Source of the DNA: Azolla caroliniana | Lineage: Eukaryota > Polypodiophyta | Length of the DNA: 64,000 bases | Assembly: GCA_043228905.1 (NCBI GenBank) | Contig: JBHGNT010000002.1 | Coordinates: 18,972,001-19,036,000, forward strand | Direction: 5' to 3' | Position numbers and translations under genes: made by a program | The notes under the pieces: model-generated | Database searches by the model: none | The model's input: the letters and a program-made list of their open reading frames with translations, nothing else | Told to the model about the DNA's origin: nothing | Shown: piece by piece, positions 10,075 through 21,306 of the stretch | Position numbering within the stretch: the stretch's first letter is position 1 | Layout: each line of letters opens with the position of its first letter

Positions 10075-11296
10075 GTAAAATAATCAATAACCTTATACAT
10101 ATTTCTCTTCTCATTATATAAGGATGGGAGAGGCTAAGCATGACTTCCTGCTTTCCCTAAAAGTGTTCATGCACACTAAATGTGCATGTGATGCTTTTTT
10201 TTAACCTTGCTTTTATTTGCTAAATATAGTGCTCATGCACGCTAGATGTGCATGAGTTATATTTTACTGGTTTACATTTTTCTTATAAATAAAATATTCA
10301 CGTACTCTAAAAATGCATGACTTACCTTTTTAATAAAGGTAGGCGTAAATAAAGGTCTTATAGGTATTAAATCTATATTTAGAACACTAAGGATAAGTTA
10401 GTACAATGGTAAGGTTGGGGTTTGTCTACGTTTTCGTAGTGTATTCCGTACACTACGTGAAAAACTTATAAAGTACCGATTTAATAAATATGAATAAATA
10501 GTAGAAAATATTAAAATATATGTAATGTGCATAGGGCAAGATTCAAACCTTGCACCTCCATGTTAATAATGTGAAACCTTACCATTACACTAGCATTTCA
10601 TTAGTGTTAAAAAGTAGATGTCCCACATAGAAAGCTAAGTTCACCTAGGATAAACTTTAGTTAAAAGAAAACGCATGCTACCACTAGCGTGTATGAACGC
10701 TATAGTTTATAAAAGAAACGCACAAGTTAGAAAAAGCATGATCACTTTAGATAAAACATATAGTCTATCTATAGAAAAAGCATGGAGTCTATAGTTAGAG
10801 AAAATGCATGGGTTGGAAAAGACTCTCTCATCTCTATATAAGGATGAGGAGCACAATGTAATGTGTGTGAAAAATATTTGGAAACTGGATATGTTTCTAA
10901 AAAACACCAATTAATAAACTATACTCGTGGGATTCACGAGGATTCTATATCATTCCCTTTCAACCCAAATTTATATTCTTACATTTATATTGATTAATCT
11001 AATATAATACACTCGTGGGATTCACGAGTTTGCTATAACTCTTTCTTACAACATATTTATATTCTTATTAGCCTTAAAACTCTCCTCTTCCTAGTCCAAA
11101 ACCCCAGCGGTTCCCACCCGACTCACGCAAATGATCTGACGCCGAAAGGCACGACAACGTGGAGGTATAGGGTTTGTATCATGCCCTATGCATGTAATAA
11201 ATATTTTTTTAATATTTTATTTTATTTATTATACGTACTTTAAATCGGATATAGTATTTTACATATTTCACGTAGTGTGTGATTCACACTACGACA
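10075..11296 (-). repeat. A 5' LTR (X3), truncated and split
   Basis: Plus-strand pieces 10075-10431 and 11161-11296 match X2 from its position about 240 to its end. The missing 240 bp correspond to the U5 side, lost together with PBS and gag start. A second LTR of the same family (X4) lies inside it, in opposite orientation. The terminal hairpin is at 11272-11292. Confidence 0.82.
10432..11156 (+). repeat. Solo LTR X4 nested in the A 5' LTR
   Basis: 725-bp inverted copy of the A-type LTR, flanked by a perfect 4-bp duplication ACGT (10428-10431 and 11157-11160). It starts TTTCGTAG (TGTCGTAG with one change) and ends GGCACGACA. With X3 as target this is an LTR inserted in an LTR of its own family, then reduced to a solo LTR. 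Confidence 0.85.
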
Positions 11297-11300
11297 ACGC

Positions 11301-12153
11301 GATCGCAATTCAGGGGATTTCTTAATTAGGTACGCTTAGTCATTCAAATGCATCTTTCCCGATACCCCACTGATGCATCCTGAATCGGCCTAATAGGCAT
11401 GTTGTTTAGCGGCTCAGCCTTGGCATGGTTCGCTCCGCTTCTAGAAAAACAATCGCCCTTGCTTAATAACTTTGAAGACTTTATTAGCGAGTTTAAATCC
11501 CGCTTTGGAGATATCGACAACATCAGGACGACGATCAACAAAATCCGACGATTACGTCAAGGTGATCGTCCAATCTCTGCCTACGCAGCAGATTTCTGTC
11601 TACTTGCCTCAGATATCCCCTGGGATGATCATGCACTAATGGAACAGTTTCGCTACGGCTTGCGAAACGATGTCAAAGATTTACTCTTAACCTTCCCCGA
11701 AGCACCAAAGTCTCTTACAGAGGCAATCAGTCAAGCGGTCCGATGCGACAACCATCTTTTCGAACAACGTTCTGAACGTCAATTACAAATACCACACCCT
11801 AGGCAGGAGCCCACATACGCCGCAATCGTGGCTAAACCATTTGCACGAGACGTATCTCAAGCAAATACTCCGACATCGATGGAGATTGACACCATGCGTT
11901 GACGTGGCCCGTTATCGGAAGAAGAAAAGCAACGACGACGTGCAAATCGATTAGGTCTTTATTGCGGTGGACCAGGGCATATCGCAATCAACTATCCCCA
12001 TAGGCCAAGAAGACAGACAAATCAAATCGTAGCTTGTACTAAACCTGAATCAATTCTTCCCTTAGGAGTGTCTGACAGTATTAATAGTACTAACAACCCA
12101 AGTATCTCAAACAAATTAGAAATCCTTAGTCAATTAGAAGAAGAGTTAAACGA
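11301..12153 (+). pseudogene. G1 gag C-terminal part
   Basis: Continues from 4442: RSQFRGFLN-stop-VRLVIQMH, then LFSGSALAWFAPLLEKQSPLL, FEDFISEFKSRFGD and IRRLRQGDRPISAYAADF. This is the gypsy gag (Retrotrans_gag) core of the fungal/Sushi-like type. A zinc-knuckle remnant near 11960 reads GLYCGGPGHIAINYP: two of its Cys positions are changed (to Gly and to Tyr). In-frame stops: TAG at about 11322 (for CAG), TGA at about 11900 (for CGA) and TGA at about 12156. Confidence 0.86.
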
Positions 12154-12675
12154 TTGAGTCCAGCCAAAATAGGAGCCGTTTGGTTGGACATCCCTAGATC
12201 TGTACAACCCATTAGTGGCTCCATTCCCTCCAAGCAAGTTAGCAATGTGTTCTTAGCCCAAGTCATGGTTAGTACTAAATGTACTCCTCCAGTACATGTC
12301 CCAACACTTTTAGATTCCGGAGCCAATTCCTGTTTCATGGATCGAAATTTTGCCCAAGCTTCTCAGATATCCTTAAGAAAACTTCCTTGCCCTGCATATG
12401 TAGTAGTCATTGATGGTCGTCCCATTGCTTCCGGGAATATTGTAGAAGAGTCAGAACCCATTTAGGTTGTCCTAGGTAGTTTTGTGCGTGTGGTATCATT
12501 TAATATAATTAGTAGTCTAGAGAATCCCATTGTCCTAGGATTGCCTTGGTTTGAATTACATACTCCAGACATAGATTAGAGAGCAAGAGAAGTCCGGTAT
12601 CAACAACCCCAAGAATTTATTCATCGAGTTTCGACCATTTCACTCCATCAATTACGTGAAGAAGGACACGAGCCA
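12154..12675 (+). pseudogene. G1 protease
   Basis: Retroviral-type aspartic protease. LLDSGANSCFMD is the active-site loop (about residues 54-65 of the piece starting at 12154). VVLGSFVRVVSFNIISSLENPIVLGLPWF follows, where VLGLPWF is the C-terminal protease motif. Stops at about 12463 (TAG for CAG) and 12578 (TAG, probably for TGG). Confidence 0.85.
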
Positions 12676-13498
12676 ATGTTTCTATTTGCAATATCAGTAC
12701 ATCCCTCCAGCAATATTAAGAAGGAATCCTTAGTGCAACTTCCGGCGAAATATCATCCTTATGCCAATGTATTTAACAAGGTAAAAGCTGGTACTTTTCC
12801 TCATCATTGTCCCTACGATTGTCCCTACGATTTACAACCAGGAACAGAGCCACCATGGGGACCAATTTACAACTTGTCACCAACCGAGTTAGAAGTCCTT
12901 CGAGCCTACATAGAGGAGAACTTGGCAAGCGGGTTTATTCGTCATTCGAAATCTCCATCTGGTGCACCCATTTTCTTTGTCAAGAAGAAAGATGGACCAC
13001 TTCGTCTCATCGTTGATTACCGCGACTTGAATAAGGTCACCATCAAGAATAGGTATGCACTTCCTCTTATATCAAGTCTTTTAGAGCGAGTAAATGGTGC
13101 CAAGTTTTTTACAAAAATCGATCTACGAGGATCCTATAACCTCGTGCGGATTCGACTGGGAGACGAATGGAAGACAACCTTTCGCATGCGGTATGGGCAT
13201 TTCGAGTATACCGTTATGCCGTTCGGTCTAACAATTGTGCTCGCAGTCTTCCAGCATATGGCAAATGATATATTCAGAGACATCTTGGATATCTGCTTTA
13301 TCATCTATCTAGATGATCTATTGATTTATCTAAAGACCCAGGAAGAGCATGATTCTCATGTACTATTAGTACTAAAACGACTCCTAGAGAATGGTCTTTA
13401 TGCCAAACTAGAAAAATGTAGCTTTGACTAAAAGCAAGTGGAATGTCTAGGCTACGTCATCTCCTCAAAGGGCATCTCCATGGATCCGGCTAAAGTCA
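12676..13498 (+). pseudogene. G1 reverse transcriptase
   Basis: Gypsy RT from YHPYANVFNK to YVISSKGISMDPAKV. Landmarks: FVKKKDGPLRLIVDYRDLN (fingers); FTKIDLRGSYNLVRI (first catalytic Asp); VMPFGLT; IIYLDDLLIY (catalytic YxDD, about 13300). A TAA at 13429 replaces Gln in CSFD-stop-KQVECLGY. The gene is cut at 13498 by C3 and continues at 19140 (KTALEWQNPRS..FLGFANFYRKFI). Confidence 0.92.
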
Positions 13499-14262
13499 TG
13501 ACAGTAACTCACGCTCACTATGCGCAACGCTCGGCCAAAACCGAGCTTAGAACCATACACAGAAAACGGGAATGAATGCAGGACACAAAGGAGAGAAGAG
13601 TACGCAGGATGTTTAACTTGGAAAACCCTGAGAGGAAAAAACCACGACAGCCCACAGACCGCAAACTATCACTATGTCAGAATGAATACAATAGTGAGCT
13701 CACGGAGGCAGCGACCTCGTGCTCACGATCTTCGCCACAGGCAGCGGTTACAATAGAGGCAACAACCTCTTCCTCTCTCTCTCTCTCTCTGTACACTGTT
13801 ACGCTCTCTCTCTTCTTGCACCAACAAGAATGACAACCACACACACTTATTAAGTTTGCCCTAAGTCATATTTATACTAATATGACTTTTTGGCTTTTTA
13901 CAAATATAACCCCGACAGACTCTCAGAAACATATTTACGAATATGTCCCTTCATCCGGTGAGCACTCCTCATCGGGCCTGCATCATCCGGTGCTTGCCGG
14001 GTACTCGTCGTCTGGTTCTCACCGTGTCTTCCGTTTCCGGGTACTCTTCATCCGGTTCTCACCGGGTCTTCACCGTCCGGCTCTTGCCGGGTACTCGTCA
14101 TCTGGTTCTCCGAAGCCGGGTACTCCTCATCCGGTTCTCACCAGGTCTTCCGTTTCCGGGTACTCCACATTCGGTTTCGGCCGAGGCCTATCGGCCTCGG
14201 CCGAGTTTGCTCATCAGTACTGTTCTTCTTATTTCCCATCTGGAGGGACTTGTTTCCTAACA
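13499..14262 (-). repeat. C3 3' LTR
   Basis: 764 bp. It includes a CT microsatellite (about 13770-13795) and a tandem minisatellite around 13960-14170, built from CCGGGTACTCGTCATCCGGTT-like units of 27-29 bp. A retained stop-free stretch through it is compositional, not a gene. Confidence 0.92.
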
Positions 14263-14279
14263 AAATCCCCCTTCACTCC
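14263..14279 (-). other. C3 polypurine tract
   Basis: On the minus strand GGAGTGAAGGGGGATTT abuts the 3' LTR and overlaps the pol stop TGA (14273-14275). C4 (57211-57224) and C7 (50209-50225) have the same arrangement. Confidence 0.85.
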
Positions 14280-16150
14280 GGCATGGGATGTCTTACTAGT
14301 CCGACTCGCTTCTGGCATGCATCCAGCTTGTCGGGTATCAGTACTTTGGTCAACATATTTGACCCGTTCTCAACCGTGTGGATCTTCGTCAGCGCGAACT
14401 CCTGGTCATCCCCTCTTTCCCGGATCTAGTGATACCTACGCTGGAAATGCTTCATCCGGGAATGGTAGGCCGCATTCTTGGCAAGGTGGATGGCACTTTG
14501 ACTGTCGCAATAGAGCCGGTATTCCTCTTGCCGGATACCAAGCTCTCTGATGAAGTCCTTCATCCATAATATTTCCTTGTCGGCTTCCACAACCGCCATG
14601 TACTCCGCCTCCGTGGTTGACAATGCAACCGTCTTCTGCAGCCTCGACTGCCATGAAACAACTCCCCCTGCATATGTCATTACATACCCGGATGTAGACC
14701 GATTGGTATCCACATAAGCCGACATGTCTGAATCGGTAAAACCGTCAAGTTGAGGTTTTCCGGAGCCGAATTGGAGACACATGTTCGAAGTGCCCTTCAA
14801 ATACCGGAGTATCCATTTGACCGCGTTCCAGTGCTCCTTGCCAGGATTGCTCATAAACCGGCTCACCACTCCGACTGCGTATCCTATATCTGGTCGGGTA
14901 CACACCATTGCGTACATTAAGCTCCCGACAACAGAGGCATATGGAACCTTTATCATATCCGCCTTCTCTGCTTTCGTCTTCGGGCTTTGCTTACCGGATA
15001 ACCTGCAGTTTGTCGGAAGTGTCGATCCGACCGGTTTCGCACCTAACATGTTGAACCGTTGAAGCACCTTTGTCACGTATTTCTCCTGTGACAGCCACAA
15101 CTGCTTCGCTGGTTGGTTCCGGATGATATGCATCCCCAGCATCTGTCTTGCCGAACCCAAGTCTTTCATTGCGAAGGTTCGATTGAGAGCCTTCTTCAGC
15201 ATCCGTATTTTGGCTTGGTCCCGTCCGACGATCAACATGTCGTCCACGTACAGAAGGAGTATCAGGAAGTCGCCTCCTCCGAACTTCTTCACAAACACGC
15301 AATGATCGACTTGCGTCTTGTGGTACCCTTGATAGGTCATGAAGGAGTCGAACTTCCGGTGCCATTGTCGGGAAGCCTGCTTCAGTCCGTACAGGATCTT
15401 CTTCAACCGGCATACAAGGTTCTGCTTCCCTTTCTCCATGAATCCTTCCGGTTGCTGCATGTAGATCTCCTCTTCGAGGTCGCCGTGAAGGAATGCCGTC
15501 TTCACATCCAGCTGCTCTACCTCCAGATCCATGCTTGCGGCTATACTCAGCACCGTCCGGATGGAGGTCATCTTTACTACTGGGGCAAATATCTCGTCGA
15601 AGTCCACACCCTTCTTTTGTTGGAACCCCGTCACCACGATCCTGGCTTTGTATCTCGGGTGGTTGCCGGCATCTCCCGGTTTCAACTTGTACACCCACTT
15701 GTTTCGGAGTGCCCGCTTTCCTTTTGGCAACTCCACCAATTCGTAAGTATGGTTCTCATGCAGGGAATCCATCTCATCCTGCATGGCACTTAACCATTTG
15801 CGCCTGTGGGTGTCATCCTCCGCTTCTTCGAAGCTTTCCGGCTCTCCCTCATCGGTCAGCAGCACATGCTCTGAATCCGGAAATATTCGGGGGGCCCTTC
15901 TCTCTCTGAGAGGATATCTCCATCTTTGGGCTTCGATAGCCGGCTCCTCCATTTGCTCTTCATCCGAATCCGATTCGGGGTCTTGGCCGGTTCCGGTTTC
16001 AGCTTCCTCTACTTCTTCTGCCGGTTCGGTATCCTCACCATAACCGGCTGGTTCGTCGAGTGCTAACCGGTCTCTTGCCGGTTGGGTCCGCTCATCGTAG
16101 AATCGATCCTTACCGGTCGACTCGGAGTTCATTATCTTCTTCTCCGACTC
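14273..16150 (-). pseudogene. C3 reverse transcriptase and RNase H
   Basis: C-terminal pol, in the same frame as gag. RT starts near [13 protein letters not shown] and shows NKWVYKLK, DVKTAFLHGDLEEEIYM, KQASRQWHRKFD and LLLYVDDMLIVG (YVDD near 15240). RNase H follows with GFTDSDMSAYVDTNRSTSGY, ALSTTEAEYMAVVEA and CDSQSAIHLAKN. One TAG at 14426 sits in RRYH-stop-IRER, where C4 reads Trp. The true end is HPMPE then TGA at 14273. An acidic linker (EESDEEQMEEP-like) joins it to integrase. Confidence 0.93.
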
Positions 16151-17218
16151 CTAGTCGGCGAGCGTCTTGTCCTCCATGAAGATAATATCTTGACTCCGGA
16201 ATACCTTCTTGTCTATCGGGTCCCACACTCGGTAGCCGAACTCATCGTCGCCGTAACCGAGGAATATGCACGGCCGAGTCTTTGGATCTAACTTTCCTCT
16301 TTGGTCCTTAGCTACATGCACATACGCGAGACACCCAAACACCTTCAGATGCCGGTAGGACACTTCCTTACCGGTCCATACTCTCTGCGGCGTGTCTCCA
16401 TCCAAGGGTACTGAGGGTGATATGTTTATCACATACGTCGCTGTCGACAGTGCCTCAGCCCAAAACGCCTTGGGTAGTTTTGCATGCGCCAGCATACTCC
16501 GGACCCTCTCCATTATGGTCCGGTTCATCCTCTCGGCCAGCCCGTTTAGTTCCGGCGTCTTCGGCTCGGTAAATTCGAGCCGGATTCCCTTCGAGCGGCA
16601 GTACTCCTCGAACTGCCCCTGGTATTCTCCTCCGTTATCATCTTGAACAGCCTTCAGCTTCCGACCGGTTTCTCTTTCCACTCTCGCGTGGAGCTCTTTG
16701 AAGACGGATAGCACCTGATCCTTCGTCTTCAACGGTGTGGCCCACAGCTTCCGGCTGTGGTCATCTATGAACGTCACAAAGTACTGCGCTCCGGCATGTG
16801 ACTTCGTGTCCGCTTGACATACATCAGTATGCACCAACTCCAGTGGTGCATTACGTCTCATCGATGTCCTTGATCGGAAGGAGTTTTGGTTTTGTTTATC
16901 GGCCAGACAATTAGTGCACTTCTCCAAGTGCATGTTCTTCACTGGAATGAGGTTTTCTTCTGCAAGCCTCTTCATCCCCTTTTCGCTCATGTGACATAGC
17001 CTCTTGTGCCACAGCTCACCGGCAGTGTCGGATGCCACGTTCACTTCCTTCGGACATAACCGGGCATTCATCAAGTACAACGTGTTTACCTTTCGGGCCC
17101 GAGCCACAATCAAGCTCCCTTTGTTGAACTTCATAACACCGTTTCGGATGCTACCCGTGTAGCCTTCATCATCTAGCCGATCGACTGATATCAGGTTCAG
17201 ACGAACCTCCGGGACGTG
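16151..17218 (-). pseudogene. C3 integrase
   Basis: Copia integrase with a zinc-binding domain (LWHKRLCHMSEKGM ... KCTNCLADKQ). The core has VHTDVCQ (Asp), QDDNGGEY (Asp) and GLAERMNRTI (Glu), so all three catalytic positions are intact. It is bounded upstream by TGA at 17219 (DV-stop-HVPEV, for CGA) and downstream by TAG at 16151. Otherwise it reads through in the gag frame. Confidence 0.93.
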
Positions 17219-18328
17219 TCAGACATCTTTCAGCAGCATCTTGCATCCGGTTGGTGTTGTCAACCACACGTCTCCTATGCTGACAATTCGGCATGTACCT
17301 TCATTCCCTATCCGGACACAACCGTGATCACCAGCTGTATAGGATGAAAAGTATTTACGGTATGGGGTAAGGTGGAACGACGCTCCGGAGTCTACCACCC
17401 AGGTCATCTCATCGCCGGCAAGGTTTATCTCACTCTCCTCGGTGATGAGCATCAACTCTTCTTCACTTGCCGCGATTGCCGTTGTTCCCTTCCGGTCCGA
17501 TCCCCTCCGGGTTTTACCGTTCCGGTCCGGTGTCCGCTTCGAATCGGTACCATCGGTTTTCTTGTCTTTTCGGAAATGCCGATAGTTCTTCTGGAAGTGT
17601 CCCGGCTTGCTGCAATAGAAGCAAGTAGGCCTCCCCCTTGACTTTGACCGTGTCCCTGACTTCTCCCGGTTCTTGGGACTACGGTTTCTGTGTCTTCCAC
17701 GTTCCGATTCGGTAAGGAGCGCTTTGGAGTCGGAGCTCGTAACCTTATCTTTCCAACGCGCCTCCTCATCTAGCAAGCTCGACTTTACTCTTGCTAGGGA
17801 TAACCGTTTTCCTTCCGACCCGACGTTGCCCAAAGTGACAACCAACGTCTCCCAGCTATCCGGGAGGGAACCGAGCAAGAGTAGCGCTAGTACCTCGTCG
17901 GTGAGAGGTACTTCCAATGATGTTCCCTGGTGGATCAGCCCTTGGAAGGCATTTATGTGCTCCGCCATGCTGGAGCCATCTTGGTACCGGAGTCTTACTA
18001 GCTTCTGGAATACCGAAACCTGATTAACAACATTTTTGTTTTGAAACATAATGCCGATCTTCTCCCAGAGCTCATGAGCCTTCCTCTCATCATTGAAGTT
18101 GTTGTATAGGCTCATGTCGATGAAGCACCGTATGTACGCTGTTGTCTTCATGTGCATCACCTCCCATATCGTGGCGTCGATTTTGTCCGGTCTCTTGTCT
18201 CCGAACTGAACCGGCAACCAAAGATCTTTGACCACGAGCATGTCCCTCATCTTCGACTTCCACACCGAATAGTTGGAGCCGGTGAGCTTGAACATATCTC
18301 CCAACGATTCATCCATTTTTTGTGTCAT
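17219..18328 (-). CDS. C3 gag and protease
   Basis: ATG at 18328 (MTQKMDESLGDMFKLTG), 15 bases downstream of the PBS core. Gag-2 domain with SNYSVWKSKMRDML, AHELWEKIGIMF, VRLRYQDGSSMAEHINAF and LLGSLPDSWETLV. A basic region leads to the zinc knuckle CFYCSKPGHFQKNY, whose last Cys is Tyr. The protease active site WVVDSGASFHLTP is intact. The stretch of 369 codons is open; the next codon is the premature TGA at 17219-17221. Start chosen because it follows the LTR/PBS and begins the homology. Confidence 0.9.
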   Translation of the reverse strand: MTQKMDESLGDMFKLTGSNYSVWKSKMRDMLVVKDLWLPVQFGDKRPDKIDATIWEVMHMKTTAYIRCFIDMSLYNNFNDERKAHELWEKIGIMFQNKNVVNQVSVFQKLVRLRYQDGSSMAEHINAFQGLIHQGTSLEVPLTDEVLALLLLGSLPDSWETLVVTLGNVGSEGKRLSLARVKSSLLDEEARWKDKVTSSDSKALLTESERGRHRNRSPKNREKSGTRSKSRGRPTCFYCSKPGHFQKNYRHFRKDKKTDGTDSKRTPDRNGKTRRGSDRKGTTAIAASEEELMLITEESEINLAGDEMTWVVDSGASFHLTPYRKYFSSYTAGDHGCVRIGNEGTCRIVSIGDVWLTTPTGCKMLLKDV

Positions 18329-18331
18329 TTT

Positions 18332-18343
18332 GCTCTGATACCA
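18332..18343 (-). other. C3 primer-binding site
   Basis: On the minus strand TGGTATCAGAGC, an exact match to the initiator tRNA-Met primer core, three bases inside the 5' LTR. Confidence 0.93.
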
Positions 18344-18346
18344 CTT

Positions 18347-19139
18347 TGACAGTAACTCACGCTCACTATGCGCAACGCTTGGCCACAACCGAACTTAGAA
18401 CCATACATAGAAAACGGGAATGAATGCACGACACAAAGGAGAGAAGAGTACACAGGATGTTTAACGTGGAAAACCCTGAGTGGGAAAAACCACGGCAACC
18501 CACAGACTGCAAACTATCACTATGTTAGAATGAATACAACAGTGAGCTCACGGAGGCAGCGACCTCGTGCTCACGATCTTCGCCACAGGTGGCGGTTACA
18601 ATAGAGGCAACGGCCTCTTCCTCTCTCTCTCTCTCTCTGTACACTGTTACGCTCTCTCTCTTCTTGCACCAACAAGAATGACAACCACGCACACTTATTA
18701 AGTTTGCGCTAAGTCATATTTATACTAATATGACTTTTCGGCTTTTTACAAATATAGCCTCGACGGACTCTCAGAAACATATTTACGAATATGTCCCTTC
18801 ATCCGGTGAGGACTCCTCACCGGGCTTGCATCATCCGGCGCTTGCCGGGTACTCGTCGTCCGGTTCTCACCGGGTCTTCCGTTTCCGGGTACTCTTCATC
18901 CGGTTCTCACCGGGTCTTCACTGTCCGGCTCTTGCCGGGTACTCGTCATCCAGTTCTCCGAAGCCGGGTACTCGTCATCCGGTTCTCCGAAGCCGGGTAC
19001 TCGTCATCGGGTTCTCACCGGGTCTTCTGTTTCCTGGTACTCCACATCCGGTTTCGGCCAAGGCCTATCGGCCTCGGCCGAGTTTGCTCATCAGTACTGT
19101 TCTTCTTATTTCCCATCTGAAGGGACCTGTTTCCTAACA
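18347..19139 (-). repeat. C3 5' LTR
   Basis: 793 bp, 29 bp longer than the 3' LTR through one extra minisatellite unit near 18950-18990 (GAAGCCGGGTACTCGTCATC repeated). Scattered substitutions separate the two LTRs, so the insertion is not recent. Confidence 0.92.
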
Positions 19140-19830
19140 AGTCAAAACTGCGCTAGAGTGGCAAAATCCACGTTCGTTACGAGATGTACAATGTTTCCTA
19201 GGTTTTGCTAACTTCTACCGCAAGTTTATACAAGATTACTCAAAGATTATTTTACCTCTCACACAACTTACGAAGAAGGGACAGACATTTCTTTGGTCCA
19301 ATGAAGCGGACATGGCCTTTAGGCATCTTAAGAAAGCCTTTACATCAGCTCCTATTCTAGCTCATGTGGATACAAACAAACCATTCATCATGGAGGCCGA
19401 CGCATCGGATTTCGCCCTTGGTAGCATCCTTTCTCAACAAGGAGATAAAGAAGAGTTACATCCTGTGGCTTTCCATTCGTGCAAATTTGATGTCGTGGAA
19501 ATCAACTACGAGATACATGACAAGGAGTTATTAGCCATCATGGATTCATTTGTGCAATGGTGAGACTTCTTAGAGGGCTCTCCACATCAGGTCATCGTCT
19601 TCAGTGATCACAAAAATCTTGCTTATTTCCAGAACGTTCGTGTACTAAATCAACGGCAAGCTCGGTGGGCCTAATTCCTCACGTGTTTTGGCTTCAAAAT
19701 CACATATCGACCGAGGAAGCAGCAAGGAAAACCAGATGCACTATCGAAGCGTTCATATCTTGCACCTCGTCCTGGTGATCCAGCGTTTGATAATCAAAAG
19801 CATGTAATCTTGGGACCAACACGTTTGCAC
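19140..19830 (+). pseudogene. G1 RT thumb and RNase H
   Basis: Resumes after C3: ALEWQNPRSLRDVQCFLGFANFYRKFIQDYSKI, LTKKGQTFLW. RNase [59 protein letters not shown]. Catalytic D, E and D positions are present. Stops at 19561 (TGA in FVQW-stop-DFLEG) and about 19672 (TAA in RWA-stop-FLTCF). Confidence 0.9.
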
Positions 19831-21120
19831 ACAACGCGGATTTTTCACACTCCACTAGATTCCCGGATTGTCGATGCCATTCGTGCTAACTTGAAGACAG
19901 ACAATTTTGCTCAAGCCATTTTAGCGCACGTTGATACCTCTCGGGCATCCTGTTCCCAGTCTCAACAACCAGGTATGGACTACCGACAATTCAAATATCA
20001 TGATGGTTTATTGTTCTTTAAAAAGCTCGTATATGTTCTCGATTGCTCCTGTTGCCTTCAAATCATCCAAAATTGTCACGACACCCATACATCGGGACAT
20101 TTCGGTAGTACAAAGACGTTGTATCTAGTTCAACGATCTTTTTGGTGTTCCCATATGCAACATTTTGTCAATGACTACATTCAGACCTGTGATGCTTGCT
20201 GCCGAGCAAAGATGCCATGACATCATCCATATGGCTTGTTGGAACCCTTACTGATTCCAAGTAAGTCATGACAGTCTATTTGTCTTGATTTTATCATAGA
20301 TTTGTCAGTCTCGAAGGGTTTCGATGCTATCTTAACCGTCGTTGATCGATATACTAAGATGGCACATTTTGTGTCGTGTACTAAGGCCATCACTAGTGAG
20401 GAAACCGCCACCCTTATCATGCGTGAGATATTTTGGCATCATGGCCTCCCAAACAGTATCATAAGTGACTGAGGACCTCAATTCGTCTCCAAATTTTGGA
20501 AGCATCTCTTGAAGATGCTCAAGGTGTCTTGTAACCTCTCCTCCGGCTACCACCCCCAGACCGATGGGCAGGCGGAACGAACAAATCAAACGCTTGAACA
20601 ATACCTCTGGTGTTTTCTGAGTTATCAATAAGATGATTGGGTTGATATTCTCCACTTTGAGGAGTTTGCTTATAATAACGCTATTCACTCCTCGACTTGG
20701 GTCTCCCCATTTTACGCTTATATTGGTTCTCATCCTCGCTGGTCTATGATCGACACCCCGGAGCTACCTACCAATCCTCGTGCCGAGGATAGTTTGGAGA
20801 GGCTACGCAAGATCTAGATGGATCTCTCTACTCATCTTCATCATGCTCAACACACATAAAAGACTTATGTAGATCGTCATCGGCTTCCCTCCTCTTTTGC
20901 CATCGGAGATCGAGCTTGGCTCTTACGTCGTCACATCAAGACTACTCGACCGTGCGACAAGTTGGATTATCAATGACTCGGTCCTTTCCGTATTACCGGT
21001 AAGGTTAATGATGTCACATTCCGCCTTGATCTTCCTCCGCATCTTCAGATACATCCGGTCTTCCATAGTTCTCTTCTTGAACCTTATAAAGCAAACACTA
21101 TTCCCGATCATGTTACACCA
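19831..21120 (+). pseudogene. G1 integrase
   Basis: Zinc-binding part HDTHTSGHFGSTKTLYLVQRSFWC ... CDACCRAK (about 20085-20215). Core: SICLDFIIDLS (Asp); NSIISD-stop-GPQF (second Asp, stop in place of the usual aromatic or Gln); TDGQAERTNQTLEQYL (Glu). The C-terminal part includes DRAWLLRRHIKTTRPCDKLDYQ and LGPFRI (GPY/F-like). At least six stops. Confidence 0.9.
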
Positions 21121-21306
21121 CCGCCGCCCCCGCTTGAGTTAGACGTCGGCCCGGAGTATGAAGTTGCTGCTGTCCTCGACTCCAAATTTGTTTGCAACAA
21201 ACTTTATTATTTGGTCGATTGGCTTGGCTATAGTCTGAGCAAATGTACTTGGGAACCTGTTGAGCATGTCGCCAATGCTCATGATCTTCTTGATGATTTC
21301 CACTGA
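21121..21306 (+). pseudogene. G1 chromodomain
   Basis: After a proline stretch (PPPPPLELD) the C-terminus reads EYEVAAVLDSKF, then LYYLVDWLGYS, then CTWEPVEHVANAHDLLDDFH. This is a chromodomain with its aromatic cage positions (Y, W, W) recognisable. It defines chromoviruses; in that clade it directs integration to marked chromatin. A TGA follows FH at 21304. Confidence 0.88.

Larger units (their letters stand above)
4443..11296 (-). mobile_element. A: degenerate Ty3/gypsy element on the minus strand
   Basis: Inserted in G1 gag. LTRs: 3' copy 4443-5167 and 5' copy 10075-11296 (the latter truncated and carrying a nested solo LTR). Flanking 4-mers ACGT (4439-4442) and ACGC (11297-11300) are a target duplication with one transition. 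Minus-strand order: ORF1 remnant (gag tail and protease), RT with a central deletion, RNase H, integrase, polypurine tract. The U5 part of the 5' LTR, PBS and gag N-terminus are deleted at 10074/10075. It is the same family as B (35138-42118) but older, with stops and rearrangements. Confidence 0.85.
13499..19139 (-). mobile_element. C3: nearly complete Ty1/copia element
   Basis: 5,641-bp copia element on the minus strand, flanked by a perfect 5-bp duplication AGTCA (13494-13498 and 19140-19144). LTRs 13499-14262 and 18347-19139, ends TGTTAGGAAACA and GTTACTGTCA in sense. PBS and polypurine tract are both clear. The whole polyprotein is in one frame (18328 to 14273) with only three nonsense codons and no frameshift. 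Order gag, protease, integrase, RT, RNase H, resembling the Tork/Tnt1 group. Relatives here: C4 and C7. Confidence 0.94.

Noticed and set aside
13774-13796. CT/GA microsatellites in several LTRs (3935, 13774, 21672, 35688, 42028, 57622) as separate loci
   Set aside because: They are components of the LTRs and vary in length by slippage; not independent features.
16134-16153. Programmed readthrough at the C3 TAG (16151) between integrase and RT
   Set aside because: C3-family pol is normally one frame, and C3 has two other clear nonsense mutations; decay is simpler.
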